A stretch of 64,000 bases of DNA from Scytalidium lignicola (lineage: Eukaryota > Ascomycota > Leotiomycetes): positions 186,001 through 250,000 of the forward strand of contig NCSJ02000019.1 of assembly GCA_002812745.2 (NCBI GenBank), given 5' to 3'. The notes beneath the pieces were generated by a model. The model did no database searches and was not told where the DNA came from. It was given only the letters and a program-made list of their open reading frames with translations. Positions within the stretch are counted from its first letter, which is position 1; the number at the start of each line of letters is the position of its first letter. Shown here one piece after another: positions 40,470-51,253 of the stretch. A program made the translations under genes and the position numbers.

Positions 40470-41255
40470 GAAAATAGGGTCAATATAAAATACGTTGGAA
40501 AACTAAATACTATCCTAACTCAAAATTTGTTTTCTTTGGAGAAAAAAAGGTTCTCAACGGTTGATATCCTTCTCTGTACAAATATGTTCCGGCCAGGATG
40601 TAAATTAACACTATAAACTCCATAATTATACCATTTTAACATCAGNTTTTTCGTTTAAATGGATTTTAGAGGTTGCAAAGTTCCTATTTCATACTTTTAT
40701 TTTATATAAAGGTTGGCGAACTCATGAACAGAGCGCAACATATATGAATTTTTACCCCACAAAATTTTGACAATAATAAGCGAGGCGGGCCCGAAGGGAT
40801 ACGATTCACTTACCAGGCACCTAGTTGAGATTTAAGTCACATCCAGATGTAAACTACCTACCTACCTACTGGACAGGCACCTATAACATAGGTAAGTGAG
40901 TAGGAACTCCGCTATGAGCCTTATTTGCGACTATTCTAAAATACCACGGCTCTTGAATTTAAATGCATTTTTGGGCTCAAGACTTGACAGTTAAATGATA
41001 GTTAAATTTCAGTACTGTATATGTATATATATGGCAAGCATATACATATGAATGATTNAAAAAATAATATTTTGGGGTACCTTTACTTTAGGTAATTGAT
41101 GATTAGCAACTACCTTAAAAACGAGAAGAAAATCAATGGAGGCTGGCTTACTGTTTTGTGGTTTGTGTGCAGGCGAATACTTCGTGTGGCAGTAAATCCA
41201 GTCACGTGTTTTATATAAAGATGCGTCAAGCCCAAAATTGATATCTGTCCACAAT

Positions 41256-41350
41256 TGCTAGAAATTAGTCATGTGACTACGTAGAAACACAACCTACCGG
41301 TATAGTTCCGCAAAGTGCAAAGGCACCAAGTGGGTCTAATTCACTCCTTA
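41256..41350 (-). mobile_element. MITE-like repeat, fragment E
   Basis: A degraded partial copy: TGCTAGAAATTAGTCATGTG at the start, then AAACACAACCTACC, and the tail TAATTCACTCC. It directly abuts copy B. The middle of the family sequence is missing. Confidence 0.55.
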
Positions 41351-41351
41351 T

Positions 41352-41577
41352 TGCTGAAAAGCTAATCACGTGACATATGGGGTAAACCTTACCCATCACA
41401 TGATCAATTATATCTCACGTGATTAAATTGAAACACACCTACCACCTTGTTTTCTACCTACCTAAATGTATATACTGGCCTTACGCCCACTCAGCTCAGT
41501 AACTAATTTACTCCTCATTAAACCTATACTGTATATTTCATCACTCATTAAATCTATACTGTATGTATATTTCAGCA
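41352..41577 (-). mobile_element. MITE-like repeat, copy B (226 bp)
   Basis: Starts TGCTGAAAAGC and ends TATTTCAGCA. Contains CACGTGAC, CACGTGAT, ACACACCTACC, CCTACCTAAATGTATATA and CAGCTCAGTAAC. The terminal segment (CTCATTAAACCTATACTG... TTTCA) is duplicated in tandem, which explains the extra length. Confidence 0.8.
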
Positions 41578-42019
41578 AAAAAAGGTGTGAAAAACTATAA
41601 GAGACAAAAAACTTTTCTTATAGACAGTCCCAGGTCCTTATCCTGTAAAATGAAATGCCTCTGAATATCAACGAAAGCATTTTAACATGAGCATCTTATA
41701 AGACTAATAATTATAAACCTTCCACGACCAGTTGAGGTTGCTATCAGATATTTTGTGTTTATCAAAATATAACGCGATCTGTTCATGACGTACTTCAAAG
41801 TTGAAAAGAGGATATAACGGATAGGTATAACTGTCAATTGGATTTCTTTGACTCAATCTTAAGTGCCATAAGTTCATGGAATGGACCACGTACAAATCGC
41901 ATTCTGATACGTATTGATATTCTTTGATTTTTCCCCATCNTTTTTTATTACGAAAGGTAACGAATGTTTGGTATGTTATCGAAACTCAACTCCTGTTATG
42001 GACTTACAGGATATGTATG

Positions 42020-42220
42020 TTGAAATACAGTATAGGTTTAATAAGGAGTGAATTCGTTACTGAGCTATTGTGGGCATAAGGCCAGAATATATACATTTAG
42101 GTAGGTAGAAAGTAAGGTTGCTGGTACTGTTGGTGTGTTTTCCCTTTACTCACGTGATATATGATTAGTCACGTGATGGACACGGTTCACACCATATGTC
42201 ACGTGACCCACTTTTCAGCA
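42020..42220 (+). mobile_element. MITE-like repeat, copy C with 7-bp direct repeats
   Basis: Opposite orientation to copies B and D: TTGAAATACAGTATAGG at the left, CACTTTTCAGCA at the right. ATGTATG lies immediately outside each end (42013-42019 and 42221-42227), consistent with a target-site duplication. Contains three CACGTGA motifs. Confidence 0.82.
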
Positions 42221-42681
42221 ATGTATGCTGCTGTAAAGCCAAGATTGAGTCAAGACGATTTACCAGCGCTTCGCATAATGAAGCCATATTTTAAAGACGC
42301 AATCTTTGTCTGAGGCGCTATATACAAACCTTTATGATATTGATGACCGAGAGGAATTTGATGTTGAGCCGCAGTCGAAAAATCAGTTAAATAATAATAA
42401 TAGAATCATTAGCTTAAAAAGAGAGAGTAAAGAGATACCTAGTTAACCTTGACATCAACTATGTAATCAACTCATAAATGAATATTTAAGCATAGAAAGT
42501 ATAAAAATGTAGTAGGGAGGAAACTCATGGGTTCGCAATTCGCTGTTTAAGGTTGATCTGGAGGCATATTGTTGTTGCATGTTCAAAAATATTTGCAACA
42601 TGACNAAAAAAAATTGGCGATTTTGAACCTAGAAAATGACCAGGAGATCTTCTGATATTTCGCACCTTAATATATTATATA

Positions 42682-42849
42682 CTGATGAGAAGCTAGTCAC
42701 GTGACATATCGGTAAACCTTATTGATCACATGATTAAAGGGGGACACACTTACGGTACCAGCCACCCTGTTTTCTACCTACCCCTTACGCCTATTATAGC
42801 TCAGCAACCTATTTCACTCCTCATTAAACTTATGCTGTATATTTCAGCA
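42682..42849 (-). mobile_element. MITE-like repeat, copy D (168 bp)
   Basis: Starts with a degraded end (CTGATGAGAAGCTAGTCACG) and ends GCTGTATATTTCAGCA. It lacks the AAATGTATATACTGGCC part of the body. TATATA flanks both ends (42676-42681 and 42850-42855), which in such AT-rich DNA is only weak support for a target-site duplication. It is inverted relative to copy C. Confidence 0.75.
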
Positions 42850-43719
42850 TATATAATTTTGTCTAATTCTACTTTAATTCCCATTAAACGAAGATACTTA
42901 TAGCTGCGGAGAGATACTGTATGTATATACCATATTTTAGGTCTTTGGTTATTTACATAGACGTTAAATACCTGATATTCAATCCTTCACTTTCCTACTA
43001 ACTAAATAACTAGTTAGGCCTGCCAAAGATGATACCTGAACCTTATTATTACCGATGAGCAAGGTCTGCAAATTAATATATTAGTTCTGATCTTCTCGTA
43101 CCTACGCAGACGTATATGTAGGTAAGTTATGTTTCATTCTCTGTTAGCGACAAACTACTAAATGGCCAAAAGTCATAATTGTTAAGATTATGAAATGTAT
43201 ATAATTTTGGCCTAACGAGCTGGTAAATCTGAGGTCCGAGGGGATAGCATCCAGCGTGATTGGGGAGTAACGTTTCCCAGTTTTATCGGACAATACTTTC
43301 TAGCAAACTTAACAATTATGAGCCTTTTTAAGATAATACTGTGTAATAGAATAGAATATCTTATTACAATACATTGTAATTATTAAGGGTTTTTGTTGTT
43401 TAAATACTTATAATATGAGTACTGAAATTTACATGTTTATTAAATAATTATCAAATAGTCAAACTCTAAATTTTTGTTATTCATATATAATGCTTTAAGT
43501 TAGTTGCTAAGTTGCTAGGGGGTAGTTTTGATTAATTTTGCGGTAAATTTTAGTGACTGGTAGAACCGGGTGTCTGATAAAGCCGGGATTTACGTTATGG
43601 CACAGCCTCCGAGTTTTTAGGTCAGCTCAGATTATCACGTGACTTACCATATCTCTTANTTTTTATCTCGGACGTCGAATAGTACGCGTAACCTGCTTTG
43701 ATGTTTTGAGCTTTTCCAG

Positions 43720-44443
43720 ATGTTCTCGCATCCTTCAGCAATACGCAAAGCATGGCTCAAGTGGAAAGCACTTCGTCTTCCATGGCGGAAGAAATTTCTC
43801 GTTGGTAAGGAGAATACATATTCAAGCCAGAAATCATTGTATGGTGTTTAATTGTGTCTGATTTGTTATAGGCTTTGACCTCCAGGGAAACACATTTTGG
43901 GAATTTCGTGATGCTCTGTCTCCCCAATCGCAACGGATGCGTCGTATAGCTCGGTTTCCTTCAACAGTTCCATATAGCGATGTATCGATCTCACCCCAGT
44001 GGCATCAATGGTTGAGGCACACCCGAGACTCTCCTCCGTCGTTGAGTGAACAATCTAGCGATATTGTCAGGCAAGAGACTTTGAAGGTTCTAGCCGCCGA
44101 AGCAGACCGCCGATGGGCAGCAAAACCGAGTTTCTTAGATGCGCCTGAGCACACTGCACGCCATGAGCCATGGTCTGCACGCGTTGGAAATCTCGAGCAG
44201 CAGTACCATACGAATGAGCCACTTCGAAATTCGTCACTGCCACGAAGCATCATGCCAGGCCAAGTCTTGCAAGGTGGTAGCGATCAGCTCGACAAAGAAA
44301 GTGGAAGTCGACATTTTGGAAACATACAATCGATCCGACAGAAGAGGCTTCCAGAGGAAGACCCTTGGAAGGATCACCGTGATGGCCAACGCGAGGAATG
44401 GCAACCTAAAGCGTGGGAGGCAAATGTTGCCAGCCCAAGATAA
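43720..44443 (+). CDS. NDUFAF2: Complex I assembly factor NDUFAF2 / B17.2L (mimitin)-like
   Basis: Paralogue of the NDUFA12 subunit that acts late in mitochondrial NADH dehydrogenase assembly. Two exons, 43720-43804 and 43872-44443, 657 nt, 218 residues. The spliced N-terminus reads KAWLKWKALRLPWRKKFLVG, then FDLQGNTFWEFRDALSP, and a WHQWLRHTRDSPPSLSEQ segment follows; this order is characteristic of the NDUFA12/NDUFAF2 family. The C-terminal half is polar and poorly conserved, as expected for the assembly factor rather than the shorter subunit. The intron interrupts the conserved LVGFDLQGN. Upstream is the AT-rich repeat interval; downstream is a convergent gene. Confidence 0.87.
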
Positions 44444-45191
44444 CGATGATACTATCCTACTTTGAGTGGCTAAAAACCATATGAATTGAAAAGTACTCAC
44501 TGCAGACTTCTGACAATTTTAAGTCATTATCATTGAAGGGATAGTTAGAAGTGGGAAATTAACTATATAACTAACGCTTGATCGCTCAGATATGCCTTTG
44601 TGGTCGAGCCAGCTCACAATTTGACAGTCTTGGTCCGACTATCAGGTAGTCGAGGGCGTCGATAAGATAATTTTAACCTAGCAAGGCCGCCTAGATGTAA
44701 GTAAAACCACAACTCCACCACATCAGAGAGCTATGGATCCAGACCTTGTCCAGGTATATCGGGATTTCAGATCTTGGAAAATGTTAACTGTGGACATATA
44801 CTGGTCCAGTGTACTTTTAAATCATGATGATGTAATAAAATCAGACCCTTAATAAATCATGTAATAAAATTACGCCATGTCCCTTGATATTTCAAATTTC
44901 GCTAGAAAACATTTTTCATTTATACTTCATTAACTTAATTTACAATAGAACGATACAACCCTTGAAATTATCCCATCATCCACCAAGATAACTCATATAT
45001 CAACCTCAAATTCCACTTTCTGAGCAGTAGCTACGTATGTAGCCCCACCAAATCTGTTCCGTCACGCAGCGAGAAACATTGTTTGGCTAGGTTATATTAT
45101 ACTGGTAGTACTACTATCGGGTAAACGCTAAACATGGATTCGGATCTCATAAAGAGAGTTTTGGATAACTGGTTCACTGATTCCATCTGGT
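44444..45191. other. Convergent intergenic interval
   Basis: About 750 bases between two convergent stops, AT-rich in its right part. No open frame of note and no recognisable RNA gene. Confidence 0.5.
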
Positions 45192-46930
45192 TCAAGCTTC
45201 AATAGAAGAGCCGTTCCTTTCCACCCAAGCTAGAAGACTTCTAAGACGTGTTCCGCTTGCCCTGAGGCATATCATGCTATATTCTGCATCCATTTTTCTT
45301 GTATGTGTTTCCTTTTTGCGTTTATCAATCTTGATCCTTCTCTCACGTGCCAAAATGCCTTCTTCGATAGCAGCTTCCAAAGTAGGCGTGTAATACACAG
45401 TACAGCTTTTCAAGAACAACCTGAATAGGTTCTCTACTAGTATAGAGACCTTGGCATTATCGTCAGCCGAAGATGTGTTTGCACAAAAAGGGAGGTACCG
45501 TGACTCTAAGACACTCTGTGATAGCGTATCGTCGGATCTATGAGCAATCCGCTGAACCCGAGAACCTAGGTTCTGAGTAAGATGGTTGAGCACCAGTTGG
45601 ATAAGGGTTACTAGAACGCTATCGGGAAATCTGGAAACGCTTGATGGTGATATGAAAAAAGAGAACGCCTTTAGCGGTAAATTTCTCACTCCCTCGTAGT
45701 ATATATCATACACATCTTTCAAGGGAGCAAACTGCTCGGGGAGGACTGCTGAGGCACGCGACAACTAGGAAATTTTAGCAATGAATATTTTAAGAGACAT
45801 ACAGAAGGACCCCATACCAATGCCAATACTCGCTGGCGCAGACCAATAGATTCTGCACCTCCTAGGATTGCAGCACGAGCTGTCATAGCAGTCTCATCAT
45901 CAGAATACGTGTAACATGATTCACCAAATTCCGATACTCTTGAAGACATAGCCACATCTTCATCGTTGTTAGCAGATTCCCAGCTCAATCGAGCTTGGTA
46001 TTCATATTGGCGCTTTCCTTTTTGATTTGCTTGTATTTCCGAATCTTTTGTCTCCTCTTTAAAGATCTCAGGGTATGCTCGCAAATCATCTGGTCCACCA
46101 TTTGCAAATGCTGCCCTAACGACACGCCTTATCGCACTTGAGCTGCCTCTCACATCTGACAAATACCGTATGAGCAGAGATTTTGCTAGCATGCTTTCTG
46201 GTTGTTCATCTTCGGGATCTATACCAGATCCAAAACTAGACTGACCAGTCTCCCTGTCTCTTGATTCCCTCTCTATCCAGTCTCTATCCAAGACATCCAA
46301 CATATACTCTAACCAGATCTTCCAATATCTCCATCTCCTGGGATTGTTTACACTGCTGTTAAATGCCCATCCCACGAGATGCCAGAAATCCTGTGCTCGG
46401 TTCCGGATACTATCTTCATTCGCGACACCCCCCTTGATCTGCTCAGGTTCGCTTTCTGAACTATTAGTCTCCTCGTCAACATCTGTTCCCTTTCGTACCC
46501 GGCGAGCTCTCCTTCGTCGATTTGATGAGAAGTGAAATGCATCCCTAAGATTCGGATGTAGTGGGCCGCACGTTGATAATATATTTTTCAGAAGGGAAAT
46601 TGATCGTGCTGCTATTTCCGTGCGTTCTTTTGGTGGGGCTTTGGTCGTGTAGATAGGATGCACTAATAGGGTACATACAATCTCAATATGTTCCGCAGGC
46701 GGAATAAAGACCGGCCTTGCTACCGAACTCGGGCAACATACTCCTGATGCGACAAGGCTTGTAAGGAGAGTGATAGCTCTTATATCTTGTTCCTGGTAAG
46801 CGTAGATTCAAGAATTGCTCTAGTGATTCCTACATAGTCCCTCATCTAGGTAGATGTGACATTGGCCACGTATTTCGTCCGATAACTGGAGCCGCGGTCG
46901 GTTTACTGTATCAGGATGACTACTCATCAT
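45192..46930 (-). CDS. Unrecognised fungal protein, 550 residues
   Basis: Three exons fit without phase conflict: 46930-46834, 46785-45803 and 45764-45192, 1653 nt. The start is a double ATG (MMSSHPD). I do not recognise a domain. Visible features: a basic stretch (SNRRRRARRVRKG) followed by an acidic one (EETNSSESEPEQ); a Trp-rich segment QDFWHLVGWAFNSSV followed by RRWRYWKIWLEYMLDVLDRDW; a long polar linker; and a helical, Leu-rich C-terminal part with charged KIDKRKKETHTRK. No signal peptide or membrane segment is seen. The Trp-rich block has the look of a conserved core, and I recall similar wording in uncharacterised filamentous-fungal proteins, but I assign no function. The acceptor of exon 2 (ggaacaag) was chosen by phase, and is the weakest junction. 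Confidence 0.75.
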
Positions 46931-47170
46931 AAGAATAATCGATGAGAATAGGTGGTGCTGCGACTGGCAACACCCATGGCCTATACGATTTGTGGGTGAA
47001 TGAATAAGTACACGTAGACACGAGAAGCGCCCAGCTGGGGTCTTATCGCGATGAATATGGGGTCTTCGCACTGGTGTGGGCTTTTCTTAGGCCAGATGAT
47101 TGTTGCGGGGCTGAGATCTAGAAGTTTTATTAGAGGGAGAAAAAAGCAAAAGGATAAAGGAAAGCTATAT

Positions 47171-47253
47171 TGCCCATTCCCGGAATCGAACCGCGGACTC
47201 ATATATTACGTACGTGCTACAAGTGAGACGCTGTACCACTAAGCCAAACGGGC
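47171..47253 (-). tRNA. tRNA-Thr(UGU) with intron, probably defective
   Basis: On the minus strand, GCCCGTT pairs with AATGGGC (acceptor stem, one G-T), the D arm reads GGCTTAGTGGTACAGC, and CTTGTA gives anticodon TGT. About 15 bases follow before ATGAG closes the anticodon stem, so an intron at the usual place after position 37 is likely. The T loop is the canonical TTCGATT. However, only one or two bases remain between the anticodon stem and the T stem where a tRNA needs four or five, and the T stem has a G-G mismatch. It may be a decayed copy. Confidence 0.6.
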
Positions 47254-48584
47254 GAAAGTTTTCCAGAGCATTTGCTTTATCCAAACAGATGCGATCAGCT
47301 GTTTAAACTTATGGCTAACTTCTTCCCAACAAGCTACATAGTAGATGTAATAAACACTCCTATCGTCCCAGTCTGTCTCGCAGCACCATTTTCATAACTA
47401 GGACATCTCGGCTAGATACAATATATGTTTTAGGCTCTCAGCTAAGCTTTCGGGATGATTTACCGTGTCCGTGTTTCCGGCGTCTTAAATTTTATTCTAT
47501 TAAATTATGAATTTTGTTGCCCTGGTGTCAAGCTTTGTGCCGCCGTTGACTCTGGGAGTAGAATAGATAAAGTTATGATGGCCACAAACTGTTCGAGACA
47601 TTTGCTCACGGACAACCAATGCAAGACTGTGCAATTCAGAGACAAAGTATCGTAGACCACAATGAGAGAATTGAGTATCGAACATAAGGTACATCATCAC
47701 GGATCAGATGCAGACTTAATAACCGTAATTATAATTATATTCTAATTTATATTCCACACCAATAATAGCCGAGCAGATTTTAAGCCTTCATCCTTTGGCA
47801 TGAAAATCCAACTAGGGCTCTAAAATCGACTAAGAATATCTTGGACCTTTGGTATCTTATACTATGCAAGTTATATTTCCTGTTCAATTACTGCAAGCCG
47901 AAGTAAAGAAAAAGGGTGTGACAAAGCGAAAAATCCTGATCGACGAAGTAATGGTAGCTGATGGAATGAATCTTTTAAAAAAGTGGATTTTAAAAAAGAG
48001 AAGAAAAGGGAAGTCGTAGCAATCTGTTCTCCAGAGGATCCTGAAAAGCACACCCGTTACTTTGGTAAAGCACCTAGATCATAGACGGACGATTTGATAA
48101 TAGAACAGGCGGGAAGGATTTATGTAGTAGACTTCGAGTCGCAACTCCTAACATTTATTTCAAATAACCTTCATTATGGACCAAAAAGATTTTTGCAGTC
48201 GATCTTCCTAATCTAACCATTAATAAACCCCATACACAGGAATTTCGGCTCAGTATTGCATAGGAAAGTGACAAGCACCCACAGAAGGAACCTTCCAAAC
48301 ATACTACTTCAACAAACGAGAGCACGGGAGTGAAAGCATATAAAATTAAAATGCCATGTTAAAGGACCATACACCAATACCAGAAAATACGATTTAAAAA
48401 TTGTGATCATACGATGATTGATTGATTGATTACATCGAAGTGTCAACCATGCCAGAAAACCCATAATCCTTATGATACAATTGAACACCAAAAAGCAAAC
48501 CCAGACCCATTACGCACCCACATACCGACACATCGAGCCGGGGAAGAAATTCATAAAACGTTGAAAACCGCAAACACCTAAAGC
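47254..48584. other. Intergenic, H4 3' side
   Basis: About 1.3 kb, AT-rich, between the tRNA-like sequence and the H4 stop. It contains a (GATT)4 run near 48413-48430 and no gene that I can support. Confidence 0.5.
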
Positions 48585-49034
<450 letters not shown>

Positions 49035-49814
49035 GATGAAGATTGATGCAAGATAACTTTGGATATAGTTTAGCTACTGCGTGAAGATGAGACTTCTGAT
49101 AGGAGGTTGTTTTGAATAGAGGTCAGGAATGAAATATAGTGTCAGTGATGCGGCTATTTGACTAAATATGTCGGTGCTACGGCTCTGCCTTAATCACCAA
49201 CTAAGGAAGGAAACTAGTCCCAATAGGGTCGACGCGATCACAACAGATCAGTACTGATCTCATTTTATGATTGGATAGATATCGCACGGTCCGTGCCAAT
49301 TGACAGTACCTCAGGTATCAAGGCGACGATCCCGAAAGCAGGAAGCATGTCTATATTGAATTTCGCAAGTACATCAAGTACGACAAGNAAAAAAAAAGTA
49401 TGCAAGCAAGAATGACTATTTAAATTGGCACTCTGATCCTTAACTAAGTGAATAACACAGCTACATAAGTTATTTGTTACCAATGCAATGCTTATTCCTG
49501 GGGTAATGTAGGTATGCAGATACACCCTTGTGGCGAATTGCAGCATCAACAATTTATCTACAAGCTGATTGGCTGAATAATACTCTGATTTCGCCCGCGT
49601 TTCTGTGCTGATTTCCTGCGCCCGTAACAACTGATTTTCAGATCACGCTAATTTTGCAATCACTCGCCTAATCCGCCCATTCTCCTTCCGCTACAAATAA
49701 ACCTTCCTCCCACTTCCTGCAACCCTCTTTTCCCCATCCACATCTCCACTAACAACCAACCAAAACCTCAAATCCATCAACACCAAACCACCTACATCTA
49801 AATACATCCCCAAA
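49035..49814. promoter_or_regulatory. Divergent H4-H3 promoter
   Basis: The 780-base shared control region of the histone pair. At least five CCAAT or ATTGG motifs are present (for example 49219, 49270, 49296, about 49480 and 49568). A CT-rich, C-rich leader (about 49680-49814) precedes the H3 ATG. An N at 49388 marks an A run. A perfect 16-bp palindrome is listed separately. Confidence 0.75.
49245..49260. promoter_or_regulatory. Perfect 16-bp palindrome in the histone promoter
   Basis: AGATCAGTACTGATCT equals its own reverse complement. It lies about 210 bases from the H4 start and 555 from the H3 start. A dimeric-factor site is possible, but no factor is assigned. Confidence 0.5.
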
Positions 49815-50447
<633 letters not shown>

Positions 50448-51253
50448 TTGCTTATGGTACTGGTCAAGCGTTTCGCCCGAAGTAGCACCGTCCAGGTGTT
50501 CATTGGGGAGATTTGATGATCACATAACGGGATGGGGTTTTTTCAAAGGTTATGGAATGGAGTTATTGCTTTCGGTTTTTCTTGCGGGTGTATATTAATT
50601 GCCAGCGATGGGCGCTGAGCACAAACATGAATCATGATTGTTTCCCAATATACCAGCTCTCAAATGGATTGCCGTGATGCACCAATATTTGTAAACACCA
50701 CCAATTCCTTTCCCCGTGAAGATGCCAGGTTCCAACGATTTTCGTTATAAATGATCTTTTGTACAGCGCCCATCTCACAATAAGAACATGAACATGGAAG
50801 ATAACGCGGTAATCGATGTCTTGCTGATACCGGGGGTATTAAGGTTGCACTGTGGTTATTCAGTTAATTTGGAATTTAGAGTATGTATACAGTAGTAGCA
50901 ATGGTCTTATTGCCTAAGGTAAAAGAACACTTGCTACTTTGGTCGGGAAGACAACCGTAGCCAGGCTTTTAGAACTTCAGGATTTTTGGTTACTTCTAGT
51001 ATCATTTCACTTGCCATAGACGCTAGTTATACGGCCCTCTTTGCGTTCTTCACTCCGTCGCCCTGTGGATGCTGGTGACTAATATATTTTGATATGTATT
51101 GGAGATGTTCAAATTCCAGAACTGCAGCCTTGCATTTCGCCATAAAACTATAATAAAACGACGAAGCAGCCTTGTACAGGCACCCTCGTTGTATATCCAA
51201 CAACGCCTGACGTACTGTGTTCTATTGAAATAATTGGACTTTAGATATTCAAC
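50448..51253. other. Intergenic, H3 3' side and RAD3 5' side
   Basis: About 800 bases in tandem orientation. Moderately AT-rich, no supportable gene or RNA. The RAD3 promoter should lie in the right half. Confidence 0.45.

Noticed and set aside
40047..40474. Foldback as a CRISPR or tandem array
   Set aside because: Only two inverted units with a spacer, eukaryotic context, and dispersed copies nearby; it fits a mobile repeat instead.
42228..42420. Short open patch as a transposase remnant
   Set aside because: Too short and interrupted; no catalytic motif can be recognised, so no family is claimed.
45120..45206. 23-codon frame MDSDLIKRVLDNWFTD... on the plus strand
   Set aside because: Short, overlaps the 3' end of the opposite gene and has no supporting motif or splice partner.
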